Counted from the first letter of the stretch, positions 44,359 through 54,958 are shown. The stretch is DNA of 64,000 nucleotides from DASXIF01 sp036498145 (GCA_963708625.1 CAVPSV010000004.1:1302001-1366000), one strand, 5' to 3'. Made by a program: numbers and translations. Notes: generated by a model not told the origin, from the sequence alone.

Positions 44359-45831
44359 GTGCCGCAAAATGGCTCTGGCACCAACGACACAACTGGAGTG
44401 GACACCCCCGTGGACGATCGACCCGAACTCGGGGATGTGTGGGAACGAGCCAAGGGTCGCTTCGACGACAACAGCATCCGGCCGCAGCAGCGGGCCTGGA
44501 TCAACCTCACCCGCCCGCTGGGCCTGGTCGAGGACACAGCACTGCTCGCCGCGCCGAACGAGTTCGCCAAGGAGTACCTCGAAACCCGGCTGCGCCCGCT
44601 GATCGCCTCCGTGCTCACCCAGGAACTCGGCCGCGACATTCGTGTCGCGGTCACCGTCCAGCACCCGGATGAGCAACTCGAATCAGCCGAGGCCGACCCC
44701 TACGCCGTCGCCGACGACGAGGCCACTCGCTGGCCGGACGAGCCGGCGCCCGGGCTGTACGCGCCCAGCCGCAGTGGCCCGGTGTCCAGCGACCGCGACG
44801 CGCGACTGAACCCGAAGTACACCTTCGACACGTTCGTCATCGGCTCCAGCAACCGGTTCACCCATGCCGCCGCGGTCGCTGTGGCCGAGGCGCCGGCCAA
44901 GGCCTACAACCCGCTCTTCGTCTACGGCGACTCCGGACTGGGCAAGACCCACCTGCTGCACGCGATCGGCCATTACGCCCAGCGGCTCCTGCCCGGGCTG
45001 CGCACCCGGTACGTCTCCAGCGAGGAATTCACCAACGACTTCATCAACTCCGTCCGCGACGACAAGATGCAGGCGTTCCAGGCCCGGTACCGGTCGGTGG
45101 ACCTGCTCCTGATCGACGACATCCAGTTCCTGGAACGGGCGGAGCGGACGCAGGAGGAGTTCTTCCACACCTTCAACACGCTGCATAACGCCAACAAGCA
45201 GATCGTCATCAGCTCCGACAAGGCACCTCGCCAACTGTCGTCGCTGGAGGACCGGTTGCGCACCCGGTTCGAGTGGGGCCTCATCAGCGACGTTCAGGCA
45301 CCCGACCTGGAAACCAGGATCGCGATCCTGCGGAAGAAGGCGGCCCAGGAGGGGATGAACCCGCCCCCGGACGTCCTCGAGTTCATCGCCTCGAAGATCC
45401 AGAGCAATATCCGGGAGCTGGAGGGCGCACTCATCCGGGTCACGGCCTTCGCCAGCCTCAACCGTCAACCGGTGGACATGACCCTCACCGAGACCGTGCT
45501 CAAGGACCTGGTCGGCGAATCCGACTCCCCGGAGATCAACGCACCGACGATCATGGCGGTGACCGCGGAGTACTTCGCGATCTCCATCGACGACCTGACC
45601 GGCAGCTCCCGCAGCCGGGTGCTGGTCAGCGCCCGGCAGATGGCGATGTACCTGTGCCGGGAGCTCACCGACCTGTCCCTGCCCAAGATCGGTGAGAAGT
45701 TCGGCAACCGCGACCACACGACGGTCATGCACGCCGACCGCAAGATCCGTACGCAGATGGCCGAGAAACTCACCGTGTACAACCAGATCGCCGAGCTCAC
45801 CAGCCGGATCAAGGTGCGGGCGCGCACGTGA
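44359..45831 (+). CDS. dnaA: Chromosomal replication initiator DnaA
   Basis: The 490-residue protein has domain I (WERAKGRFDDNSIRPQQRAWINLTRPLGLV), an acidic linker, the AAA+ domain with YGDSGLGKTHLLHAIGHYA (Walker A) and LLLIDDIQFLE (Walker B), and domain IV with the box-binding signature FGNRDHTTVMHADRKI. The start is uncertain: GTG 44359 gives the longest form, while GTG 44410, 11 bases after GGAG, gives a start closer to domain I. It opens oriC, which lies on both sides. Confidence 0.95.
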   Translation: MPQNGSGTNDTTGVDTPVDDRPELGDVWERAKGRFDDNSIRPQQRAWINLTRPLGLVEDTALLAAPNEFAKEYLETRLRPLIASVLTQELGRDIRVAVTVQHPDEQLESAEADPYAVADDEATRWPDEPAPGLYAPSRSGPVSSDRDARLNPKYTFDTFVIGSSNRFTHAAAVAVAEAPAKAYNPLFVYGDSGLGKTHLLHAIGHYAQRLLPGLRTRYVSSEEFTNDFINSVRDDKMQAFQARYRSVDLLLIDDIQFLERAERTQEEFFHTFNTLHNANKQIVISSDKAPRQLSSLEDRLRTRFEWGLISDVQAPDLETRIAILRKKAAQEGMNPPPDVLEFIASKIQSNIRELEGALIRVTAFASLNRQPVDMTLTETVLKDLVGESDSPEINAPTIMAVTAEYFAISIDDLTGSSRSRVLVSARQMAMYLCRELTDLSLPKIGEKFGNRDHTTVMHADRKIRTQMAEKLTVYNQIAELTSRIKVRART

Positions 45832-46090
45832 GCGTTCCGTGCACAACAACTGTGGACGGTGACGAGCGTGCTGTGGAATCGACGTCCGTCCACCGGTTCA
45901 TGCACGTCGTGTCGGTACCGACGTGGACGATCGGCAGCGGAGAATCCACACGGGCGAGCCTTGTAGTTTCAGGTCCACCGCTGGTTATCCCCACGATCCA
46001 CAGCAGCGATGACGACAACGATGAGTTCTATTCAGAGACGCAAACCCCAGGAGCATTAGCAAGCTCACTGCTGGGGACGATGGAGGCAGC
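45832..46090. other. dnaA-dnaN intergenic region, probable oriC core
   Basis: In 259 bases I count six DnaA-box-like nonamers: 45838-45846 (TTGTGCACG, minus strand), 45851-45859 (CCGTCCACA, minus), about 45872-45880, 45942-45950 (GAATCCACA), 45985-45993 (TTATCCCCA) and 45994-46002 (CGATCCACA). The stretch 46005-46050 is relatively AT-rich and could unwind. Gene strands switch across this zone. The gap is short for an actinobacterial oriC. Confidence 0.7.
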
Positions 46091-47225
46091 ATGAAGTTCC
46101 GGGTCGAGCGCGATGCGCTTGCCGACGCGGTCGCCTGGGCCGCGCGCAGCCTGTCCACCCGCCCGACCATCCCGGTGCTGGCCGGGCTGCTCCTCGCCGT
46201 CGAAGCCGACAAGCTCTCCGTCTCCGGCTTCGACCTGGAGGCATCCACCGAGGTCGACCTGGAGGTTGCCGCGGGTGCCGACGGCCGCGCCCTGGTATCG
46301 GGCCGGCTGCTCGCCGAGATCGCCCGTGCCCTACCGCCGCACCCGGTGGACGTCACCGTGGACGGTTCGCGGCTCGACCATCTCCTGCGGCAACGCTCGG
46401 TTCACCCTGCCGACGATGCCGGTCGAGGACTACCCGACCCTGCCCACGATGCCCACCACGGCGGGCACGGTGGACAGCAACGAGTTCGCGATGGCGGTCG
46501 GGCAGGTTGCGATAGCGGCTGGACGCGATGACACACTGCCGATGCTCACCGGCGTACGCCTGGAGATCGAGGGTGAGCGCCTGACGCTGGCGGCCACGGA
46601 TCGCTATCGCCTGGCGGTGCGGGAACTCAATTGGCAACCGGACCAGCCGGGTGGCGCGTCCGCCCAGGTGCTGGTCCCTGCGCGCGCCCTGTCCGATGCC
46701 GCCAAGAGCCTTGCCGGTACCGACCCAATGACCATCGCGCTGTCGGCGACCGGCACCACCGGCGAGGGCATCATCGGCTTCGCCGGCACGGCCGACGGCC
46801 GGTCCAGCCGGGCCACCACCCGACTGCTCGATGCCGCGTTCCCCGCCTACCGCTCGCTGTTGCCGTCCGAGTGGGCGTCCTCCGCGGAGGTGACGGTGCC
46901 GACGCTGGTGGACGCGGTCAAGCGGGTCTCGCTGGTGGCAGAGCGCAATTCTCCGGTACGGCTGGAGTTCGGGGACAACAACCTCACCCTGACTGCGGGC
47001 GGCGAGGACGAGGGACGCGCCGAGGAGCAACTGGAAGTCGCGTACGAGGGTGAGCCCATCGCGACGGCGTTCAATCCACAGTTCCTGCTCGACGGCTTGG
47101 GAGCTCTGCCCACCTCGACTGCCCGGATGCTGTTCACGTCTGCGAACAAGCCGGTTGTGCTCCGGCCGGAAGGCAACGGCACCGACTACACGTACCTGAT
47201 CATGCCGGTGCGGCTGCCCGGCTGA
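46091..47225 (+). CDS. dnaN: DNA polymerase III sliding clamp (beta subunit), one frameshift
   Basis: About 377 residues. It begins MKFRVERDALADAVAWAARSLSTRPTIPVLAGLLL with GGAGG upstream and ends YTYLIMPVRLPG, both diagnostic of DnaN. An extra G near 46378 (in CTCGACC) shifts the frame; removing it restores RLTISCGNARFTLPTMPVEDYP. The rest is intact, with FAMAVGQVAIAAGRDDTLPMLTGV and AVKRVSLVAERNSPVRLEF. It clamps the polymerase onto DNA. Because it is essential, the break is a sequence error. Confidence 0.95.
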
Positions 47226-47233
47226 GGCTGCCG

Positions 47234-48430
47234 ATGTACCTGCGCCACCTCTCCGTCACCGACTTCCGCAGCTGGCCCAACGCGGAGATCGCGTTCGAGC
47301 CTGGGGCGTCGGTGCTGGTCGGCGCGAACGGGCAGGGCAAGACCAACCTGGTGGAGGCGGTCGGATATCTCACCACGCTCGGCTCACACCGGGTGCCCAC
47401 CGACGCGCCGCTGGTGCGTGCCGGTGCCGAGCAGGCGGTGGTGCAGGCAGCCGTGGTGGCCGATGGGCGTGAGCTGCGGGTCGAAGTGACGATCAGCCCG
47501 GGCCGGGCGAACCGGGCCCGGCTGAACGGGTCCGCGGTGCCGAGGGCGCGGGACGTGCTCGGCGCGGTCCGATCGGTGCTGTTCGCGCCGGAGGACCTGG
47601 CCATCGTCCGCGGCGATCCTGGTGAACGCCGTCGGTTCCTGGATGACCTGGTGGTGGCCCGGGCACCACGGATGGCGGCGGTGCGGGCGGACTACGAGCG
47701 GGTGCTGAAGCAGCGCGCAGCGCTGCTGAAGTCATCCGGCGTGGCACGCCGGGGCGGATCCGCCGACCTGAGCACGCTGGATGTGTGGGACGGCCACTTG
47801 GCCACGAATGGCGCTGCGTTGATGGCGGCCCGGCTGCGCGCGCTGGATGCACTGCGACCGCTCGCCGTGGCCGCGTACGCGCAGGTGGCGCCGGAGAGTC
47901 CACCGCTGACGATGCGCTACGTCAGCTCCCTGGCGGACTCGGGCGAGGGATCGGGTGGCGAGGACCGCACTCGGTCGGTGGCGCGGGCCGAGCGCTGGGC
48001 CGATCTCGGCGACGGCCTGGAGGCGGAACTCGAGGCGGCGCTGCTCAGTGAGCTGGCTCGTCGCCGGCCGGTGGAACTCGAACGCGGCGTGAACCTGGTT
48101 GGGCCACACCGCGACGAGGTGGAATTCGGCCTGGGCGATTTGCCGGTCCGCGGGTACGCCAGCCATGGCGAGGGGTGGTCGGTTGCGCTGGCGCTGCGCC
48201 TGGGCACGTTCGAACTGCTGCGCGCGGACTATCCACAGGGCGCCGAGCCGATCCTGATCCTGGACGACGTCTTCGCCGAGCTGGACGGCGACCGGCGCGA
48301 GCAACTGGCCCTGGTGGCGGCGAAAGCGGAGCAGGCGCTGATCACGGCGGCGGTGGCGACGGACGTCCCGGACCAGGTGCAGGGCGCGCGCTACGAGGTG
48401 GCGGACGGGCAGGTGCGTCTTGTCCGGTGA
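47234..48430 (+). CDS. recF: DNA replication and repair protein RecF
   Basis: The 398-residue SMC-like ATPase has MYLRHLSVTDFRSWPNAEIAF, Walker A VLVGANGQGKTNLVEAV, LFAPEDLAIVRGDPGERRRFLD, the signature region ASHGEGWSVALALRL and Walker B ILILDDVFAELDGDRREQL. It loads RecA at gaps with RecO and RecR. It follows dnaN after 8 bases, without the gnd gene seen in mycobacteria. The frame is intact. Confidence 0.96.
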   Translation: MYLRHLSVTDFRSWPNAEIAFEPGASVLVGANGQGKTNLVEAVGYLTTLGSHRVPTDAPLVRAGAEQAVVQAAVVADGRELRVEVTISPGRANRARLNGSAVPRARDVLGAVRSVLFAPEDLAIVRGDPGERRRFLDDLVVARAPRMAAVRADYERVLKQRAALLKSSGVARRGGSADLSTLDVWDGHLATNGAALMAARLRALDALRPLAVAAYAQVAPESPPLTMRYVSSLADSGEGSGGEDRTRSVARAERWADLGDGLEAELEAALLSELARRRPVELERGVNLVGPHRDEVEFGLGDLPVRGYASHGEGWSVALALRLGTFELLRADYPQGAEPILILDDVFAELDGDRREQLALVAAKAEQALITAAVATDVPDQVQGARYEVADGQVRLVR

Positions 48431-49166
48431 GCAACGGCCGCGGGGATCCGGGCGCGGGCCTGGGGGACCGATCGGCGACATTGACGGCGAAACCGGCGAT
48501 GAGACCCAAGTCACCCGCTTGTCCACAATGCACGGTGGAAAAACCGTGTCAGCTGTGGACAGAGATCAAGAAAGCCGGCTGTCGCGGGAGAGCACTGGTG
48601 GCGCCGAGCCAACCGCCGAGCCAACCGCCGCGGACCTGGCGCGCGCCGCGCTGGCCGGCGCGCAGGGTCTCTCCCGGTCCGCGGGCCGTCGGCCCGGCCG
48701 GCGGACGCCACGGCAGCGCGGCGCCGGTTCGGATGCGGCCGAACGCACCCGACCGGGCGCGACGGTTCAGCCGGCCAGGGGCGGCTACTCAGGCCCGGAT
48801 CCGGATGGCACCGACCCGGAGCTCGTCGGCAATGTGCTGGCCGGGTACGTGGCCGATCGCGGATGGGAGCAGCCACTCGCGGCGGCGCGGGTGTTCACCG
48901 ACTGGGCCCAATTGGTGGGCGAGGACGTTTCCGTGCATTGCCGGCCTGACTCATTGGTCCGGGGCGAGCTGCGCGTCGAGGCCGAATCGACGGCATGGGC
49001 CACGCAGTTGCGGCTGCTCTCGGCAACGGTGCTGGCGCGACTGGTCGCCCAGCTCGGTCCGGAGGTGGTGACGTCGGTCCGATTCCGTGGCCCGACCGGG
49101 CCGAGCTGGAAGCACGGCGGCTGGTCCGTGCGCGGCGCGCGGGGGCCTCGGGACACCTACGGCTGA
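48420..49166 (+). CDS. DUF721 (DciA-like) protein
   Basis: From TTG 48420 the frame gives 248 residues; starts at ATG 48528 or GTG 48546 would be nearer the usual length, so the first 45 residues are doubtful. The conserved part is DLARAALAGAQGLSRSAGRRP followed by a Pro/Arg-rich linker and the DUF721 domain (LVGNVLAGYVADRGWEQPLAAARVFTDWAQLVG...VHCRPDSLVRGELRVEAESTAWATQLRLL). DUF721 proteins related to DciA help load the replicative helicase DnaB. The place between recF and gyrB is conserved. Confidence 0.82.
   Translation: MSGEQRPRGSGRGPGGPIGDIDGETGDETQVTRLSTMHGGKTVSAVDRDQESRLSRESTGGAEPTAEPTAADLARAALAGAQGLSRSAGRRPGRRTPRQRGAGSDAAERTRPGATVQPARGGYSGPDPDGTDPELVGNVLAGYVADRGWEQPLAAARVFTDWAQLVGEDVSVHCRPDSLVRGELRVEAESTAWATQLRLLSATVLARLVAQLGPEVVTSVRFRGPTGPSWKHGGWSVRGARGPRDTYG
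48519..48561. other. Pair of inward-facing DnaA boxes downstream of recF
   Basis: TTGTCCACA (48519-48527) is a perfect box; TGTGGACAG (48554-48562), the reverse complement of CTGTCCACA, is one base off. They lie in the N-terminal part of the DUF721 frame, about 2.5 kb from the dnaA-dnaN gap. Confidence 0.5.
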
Positions 49167-49475
49167 GCAGGCTGATCGGGCGCAGGCGCACGGTGGACTG
49201 GTGGGTCTGTGGGTTCCCGCGACTACCGGGCACCTAATCGATCCTGGGCGAGATCAGGACGCGTCGCGGCCCCATTCTGTCCTCGGAATCGGCTAGACTG
49301 GAGTGGAATCCCCGGGGTTGGCGATGTGCGGGCTCTCATTGGGCTGTCAGTGCCTCGTCCGCCCCATGTTCGTGTCTGAATCCGCTCCGGCACGTCGACG
49401 ATCGCCTTGGCCGCTACGTCTGCTGCCGACGCGCCGCCGCTGGACGCCGGTAACCGGCGAGAGAGGTCTACCACC
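49167..49475. other. 309-bp region upstream of gyrB
   Basis: No plausible gene is seen. TAGACT at about 49292-49297 is a good -10 box for gyrB, though its -35 partner is weak. GAGAGG at 49461-49466 is the gyrB ribosome site. The 180-base leader implied by the promoter could hold supercoiling-sensitive control, which is inference. Confidence 0.5.
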
Positions 49476-51510
49476 TTGCCAAGCAGTGCAAACGATGCAA
49501 ACGGGAGCCCCCGCAACTCGAGGAACGGCAAGAACGCTCAAGCGCGTACGACGCCAGCTCGATCACCGTGCTGGAAGGTCTCGCGGCGGTCCGCAAGCGC
49601 CCGGGCATGTACATCGGCTCGACCTCCGAGCGGGGACTGCATCACCTCGTGTGGGAGGTCGTCGACAACTCGGTGGACGAGGCACTGGCCGGCTTCTGCC
49701 GATCGCATCGACGTGACGCTGCTGGCCGACGGCGGGGTTCGGGTGGTGGACAACGGCCGTGGCATGCCGGTCGCCATGCACCCGACGCAGAAGCGGCCGA
49801 CCGTCGAGGTGATCCTGACGGTGCTGCACGCGGGCGGGAAGTTCGACAGCCAGGCCTACGCGGTCTCCGGCGGGCTGCACGGCGTCGGGGTCTCGGTGGT
49901 CAACGCGCTCTCGCGCCGGCTCGAGGTCGAGATCGACCGCGACGGCTACCGCTGGACCCAGCCCTTCGTCGACCAGAAGCCGGCCGAGCCGCTGAAGAAG
50001 GGCGAGAAGACCAGCCGGACCGGCACCACGGTCACGTTCTGGGCCGACCCGGACATCTTCGAGACGCTCACCTACAACTTCGAGACGATCTCCCGACGAC
50101 TGCAGGAGCAGGCCTTCCTGAACAAGGGCCTGACCATCACGTTGCGTGACGAGCGCCCCGACCAAGTGGTCGAGGAGGACGACGCCACGGCGCCGACCAA
50201 GGCGCGTAAGCAGCCGAAGGAAGTCACCTACCACTACCCGGGCGGCATCGCCGACTTCGTCAAGCACCTGAACGCCACCAAGTCGCCGATCCACAAGTCG
50301 GTGATCAACTTCGAGGCCGAGGACACCGAGAACCGGTTGTCGGTGGCTGTCGCGATGCAGTGGAACGAGAGCTACTCCGAGAGCGTCTACACCTTCGCCA
50401 ACACGATCAACACGATCGAGGGCGGCACGCACGAGGAAGGGTTCCGGGCCGCGCTCACCTCTGTCGTGAACCGCTGGGCCGAGGACAAGAAGATTCTCAA
50501 GCCGAGCGACGACAAGCTCACCGGTGACGACATTCGCGAGGGCCTTGCCGCGATCGTGTCGGTGAAGCTGGGCGATCCTCAGTTCGAGGGCCAGACGAAG
50601 ACGAAACTCGGCAACTCCGTCGCCAAGTCGTTCGTGCAGCGGGCGTGCAACGAGTGGCTCTCGGACTGGTTCGAGCGCAATCCGTCCGAAGGGCGAGGTC
50701 ATCGTCACCAAGGCGTCGCAGGCGGCGCGGGCGCGTAAGGCGGCACAGCAGGCGCGCAAGCTCGCCCGCAAGAACGCACTGGACACGATGGGCATGCCGG
50801 GCAAGCTGTCCGACTGCCGTTCCACCGACCCCACCGTGAGCGAGCTGTACATCGTCGAGGGCGACTCCGCCGGCGGCTCGGCCAAGTCGTGCCGCGACTC
50901 GATGTTCCAGGCGATCCTGCCGATCCGCGGCAAGATCATCAACGTCGAGAAGGCGCGCATCGACCGGGTGCTGAAGAACAACGAGGTGCAGTCGCTGATC
51001 ACCGCGCTGGGCACCGGCATCCACGACGACTTCGACATCGCCAAGCTGCGCTATCACAAGATCGTGCTGATGGCCGACGCCGACGTCGACGGCCAGCACA
51101 TCACCACCCTGCTGCTGACCCTGCTGTTCCGATTCATGCGCCCGCTCATCGAGACGAACCACGTCTACCTGGCCGCGCCGCCGCTCTACAAGATCAAGTG
51201 GAGGAAGGGCGACCCGGGCTACGCCTACTCCGACAAGGAGCGCGACGGGCTGATCAAGGTGGGACTCGAAGCCGGCCGCAAGCTGCCGAAGGAAGAGGCG
51301 ATGCAGCGGTACAAGGGCCTTGGTGAGATGAATGCCAAGGAGCTGTGGGAGACCACGATGGACCCGGCCCACCGGATCCTGCGACTGATCACTCTCGACG
51401 ATGCGGCCACCGCGGACGAATTGTTCAGCGTGCTGATGGGCGAGGACGTCGAGGCACGGCGGTCCTTCATCATCCGCAACGCCAAGGACGTCCGGTTCCT
51501 TGATATCTGA
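49476..51510 (+). CDS. gyrB: DNA gyrase subunit B, three frameshifts
   Basis: About 678 residues. The TTG start at 49476 follows GAGAGG by 9 bases. After an indel near 49545 it reads YDASSITVLEGLAAVRKRPGMYIGSTSERGLHHLVWEVVDNSVDEA; after another near 49697 VTLLADGGVRVVDNGRGMPV (ATP-binding GHKL motifs). HAGGKFDSQAYAVSGGLHGVGVSVVNALS follows. A third indel near 50690 precedes VTKASQAARARKAAQQARKL and the TOPRIM part YIVEGDSAGGSAK, LMADADVDGQHI. It supplies ATP energy for negative supercoiling. The breaks must be sequence errors. Confidence 0.96.
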
Positions 51511-51571
51511 GGCCGGAGTGGATGGCCTCCTCACCTTCAAATCCACGGCAGAACTTCTTGAGGACTAGGGC

Positions 51572-54069
51572 ATGACCGACACCACTGACGTCACCGATTC
51601 GGGCGGCTTCGACCGGATCGAGCCGGTCGACATCCAGAGCGAGATGCAGCGCAGCTACATCGACTACGCGATGTCGGTAATCGTCGGGCGCGCGCTGCCC
51701 GACGTCCGCGACGGCCTCAAGCCGGTGCACCGCAAGATCCTGTACGGGATGTACGACTCCGGCTTCCGCCCGGACCGCAACTATGTCAAGTGCGGCCGCG
51801 TGGTCGGTGACGTGATGGGTAACTACCACCCGCACGGCGACACCGCGCTCTACGACGCGCTGGTCCGGATGGCGCAGCCGTGGTCGCTGCGGTACCCGAT
51901 GATCGATCCGCAGGGCAACTTCGGCTCCCCGGGCAACGACCCGGCGGCGGCCTACCGCTACACCGAGTGCCGGCTGCAGACCGCTCGCGATGGAGATGCT
52001 GCGGGACATCGACGAGGAGACCGTCGACTTCATCCCCAACTACGCGGGCAACACCGTCGAGCCGGTCATCCTGCCGGCGCGCATCCCGAACCTGCTGGTC
52101 AACGGATCCGAGGGCATCGCGGTCGGCATGGCCACCCGCATCCCGCCGCACAACCTGCGCGAGGTCGCCGCCGGCGTCACCTGGGCACTCGATCACCCCG
52201 ACGCCACCGACGAGGAGCTGCTCGCGGAACTGATGAAGCTCATCCCCGGCCCGGACTTCCCGACCAAGGGCCTGATCGTCGGCCGGGACGGGATCGAGGA
52301 CGCGTACCGCACCGGTCGCGGCTCGATCCGGATGCGCGCGGTGGTCACGGTCGAGGAGGACGTCAAGGGACGCACCATCCTGGTGGTCACCGAGCTGCCG
52401 TACCAGGTGAACCCGGACAACCTGCGTCGAGTCCATCGCCACGCTCGCCAAGGACGGCAAGGTCGCCGGCATCGCCGACATCAACGACGAGTCGTCGGAC
52501 CGCATCGGCATGCGGATCGTGGTGACGCTCAAGCGCGACGCGGTGGCGAAGGTGGTGCTGAACAACCTGTTCAAGCACACCCAGCTGCAGACCACCTTCG
52601 GCGCGAACATGCTCGCGATCGTCGACGGCGTGCCGCGCACGCTGCGGCTGGACCAGTTCGTCACGCACTACGTCGAGCACCAGGTCGAGGTCATCGTCCG
52701 GCGCACGCAGTACCGGCTGCGAAGAAGGCCGAGGAGCGCGCGCACATCCTGCGCGGCTACCTCAAGGCCCTCGACCAGCTCGACGCGGTGATCGCGCTGA
52801 TCCGGAACTCACCGTCGGCGGAGGAGGCGAAGACCGGCCTGATGTCAGCTGCTGGAGATCGACGAGGTGCAGGCCGACGCGATCCTGGACCTGCAGCTGC
52901 GCCGGCTTGCCGCACTCGAGCGCCAGCGGATCATCGACGAGGCCGCCGAGATCGAGGCGAAGATCGCGGACCTGAACGACATCCTGGCCAGGCCCGGACG
53001 CCAGCGCACCATCATCCGCGACGAGCTGGACGAGATCGTCGGCAAGTACGGCGACGAGCGGCGCACCGTGCTGGTGCCCTACGACGGCGACGTGTCGATG
53101 GAAGACCTGATCGCGAACGAGGAAGTCGTCGTCACGATGACGCGCACCGGCTACGCGAAGCGCACCAAGACCGACCTGTACCGGGCGCAGCGGCGCGGCG
53201 GCAAGGGCGTGCAGGGCGCGGCGCTGAAGACCGACGACATCGTCGAGCACTTCTTCGTCAGCTCGACGCACGACTGGATCCTGTTCTTCACGAACAAGGG
53301 CCGGGTGTACCGGGCCAAGGCGTACGAGCTGCCCGAGGCGAACCGCAACGCCCGCGGCCAGCACGTGGCGAACCTGCTGGCGTTCCAGCCGGACGAGACG
53401 ATCGCCGAGGTCATCGCGATCAAGAACTACGAGGTCGCGCCGTACCTGGTGCTGGCCACCAAGCACGGCCTGGTGAAGAAGTCGAAACTGACCGACTTCG
53501 ACTCGACCCGCACGGGCGGCATCGTCGCGATCAACCTGCGCGAGGACGACGAGCTGATCGACGCGGCGCTGGTCTCGGCCGAGGACGACCTGCTGCTGGT
53601 CAGCCGCAGGGCGATGTCGATCCGGTTCCGCGCCGACGACGATGCGCTGCGCCCGATGGGCCGGGCCACGTCCGGTGTGGTGGGCATGAGGTTCAACTCA
53701 GGCGACGAGTTGCTGGCCATGGAGGTGGTGCGCGACGACCTGGATTCTGTGGAAATCCTGGTGGCGACAGAGGGTGGGTACGCCAAGCGGACGAGGATCG
53801 ACGAGTACCCGGTGCAGGGCCGAGGCGGCAAGGGCGTGCTCACGGCGCGTATCGTGACCACTCGAGGTGGGCTGGTCGGCGCCGTCGCCGTCAGCCCGCA
53901 GGACGAGGTCTACGCGATCACGTCCGACGGCGTGGTCATCCGCACAAAGGCTGCGGGCGTCCGCCGGGCGCAGCGGCAGACGATGGGAGTCCGGTTGATG
54001 AACCTCCCCGAGGGAGTCAACCTCGTCGCCGTTGCACGCAACGCCGATGAACCGGACGAGGCAGACTGA
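51572..54069 (+). CDS. gyrA: DNA gyrase subunit A, four frameshifts
   Basis: About 832 residues. MQRSYIDYAMSVIVGRALPDVRDGLKPVHRKILYGMYDSG opens the winged-helix domain. The quinolone-resistance region reads HPHGDTALYDALVRMAQPW, so the position of E. coli Ser83 is Thr. The catalytic Tyr is in PAAAYRYTECRL. Indels near 51975, 52430, 52725 and 52850 move the frame three times forward and once back. LDLQLRRLAALERQRI and the C-terminal pinwheel (RRGGKGVQGAALK, the GyrA box) follow. It cuts and passes DNA with GyrB. ATG 51572 has GAGGA upstream. Confidence 0.96.
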
Positions 54070-54124
54070 GCGTTCGCCAGCGCGAACCGGCGCCTGCGGG
54101 CGCGCCACAAGGATGGAGTAGTTG

Positions 54125-54733
54125 ATGACGCAACCGCCGCCGTACCTCGGGGGCGCGCAATCGGCCGAATTCGGCGCTACGACCGAGTTCGGGGCTACCA
54201 CCGTCTCCGGCTCGCCCGCAGCCGGCTCAAGCACGACGACCGGCCCGCACACGAGTGGTCAGCACGCGGCAGCGAACGGTGCTCCGGTCGGCAACGTGCC
54301 GCCGAGCATGTCCGGTGCGCTGCCGCCGCCGGGCGCGGATGCGGCCCGGGCGCAGGCTGCGGCTCGGGCACCTCGCGTTCGGGGACCGCGGCGGGCGCGG
54401 CTGCAACTGCGCCATGTCAACCCGTGGACGGTGTTGAAGTTCTCCTGCGTGCTCTCGATCGCGTTGTTCTTCATCTGGATGCTCGTGATCGCCATCCTGT
54501 ACGGGATCCTCGACGCGGCAGGCGTGATCAGCAAGGTGAACGACACCGTGACCACGATCAACGGCCCAGGGTCGAAGGCGCCGGTGACGGGCGGCGTCGT
54601 GCTCGGTGGCGCGGCGATCGTGGGGGTCGTGAACGTGATCCTGTTCATCGCGCTGTCGACGGTCGGTTCGGTGATCTACAACCTGTGCGCCGACCTGGTC
54701 GGCGGCGTGGAGCTGACGCTCTCCGAGGCGTGA
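54125..54733 (+). CDS. DUF3566 membrane protein
   Basis: The 202-residue protein has a disordered N-terminus rich in Gly, Ala, Thr and Pro (about 1-85), a basic patch (RVRGPRRARLQLRHVNPWTVLKFS) and two membrane helices (CVLSIALFFIWMLVIAILYGIL and IVGVVNVILFIALSTVGSVIYNL) around a short loop. This is the DUF3566 pattern of the Rv0007 family, always found after gyrA. Its function is unknown. ATG 54125 has GGAG 6 bases upstream. Confidence 0.9.
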   Translation: MTQPPPYLGGAQSAEFGATTEFGATTVSGSPAAGSSTTTGPHTSGQHAAANGAPVGNVPPSMSGALPPPGADAARAQAAARAPRVRGPRRARLQLRHVNPWTVLKFSCVLSIALFFIWMLVIAILYGILDAAGVISKVNDTVTTINGPGSKAPVTGGVVLGGAAIVGVVNVILFIALSTVGSVIYNLCADLVGGVELTLSEA

Positions 54734-54746
54734 CCCCGCTGCCCGC

Positions 54747-54789
54747 GTGGGGAGTTTTCTGCCCGGATAGCGGGAACAAAGCTCCCCAC
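54747..54789. terminator. 19-bp imperfect hairpin after the DUF3566 gene
   Basis: 54747-54765 pairs with 54771-54789 at about 15 of 19 positions around a 5-base loop, with a perfect outer GTGGGGAG/CTCCCCAC. It starts 14 bases after the gene's stop and precedes tRNA-Ile by about 95 bases. It probably ends the gyrase-operon transcript. Confidence 0.65.
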
Positions 54790-54884
54790 ATTCCCGGTGA
54801 GCGGCTCGGGTAGGCTCACTCTTCGCGCCGGTCGGCGCCCGTCTGTTTTGGATCACGGCGGGCCGGCGGTCGGCGGACAGCTAT

Positions 54885-54958
54885 GGGCCTGTAGCTCAGA
54901 CGGTTAGAGCGCATCCCTGATAAGGATGAGGCCGGAGGTTCAAGTCCTCCCAGGCCCA
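54885..54958 (+). tRNA. tRNA-Ile (anticodon GAT)
   Basis: The 74-base cloverleaf has acceptor GGGCCTG/CAGGCCC, D arm TAGCTCAGACGGTTAGAGC, anticodon stem CATCC/GGATG with loop CTGATAA (anticodon GAT), and T arm GGAGGTTCAAGTCCTCC. The discriminator is A and no CCA is encoded. Its place after gyrA is as in mycobacteria (ileT). Confidence 0.97.

Noticed and set aside
49476..54069. gyrB and gyrA as pseudogenes
   Set aside because: Both are essential and every fragment is perfectly conserved in a neighbouring frame; sequence error is the simpler reading.
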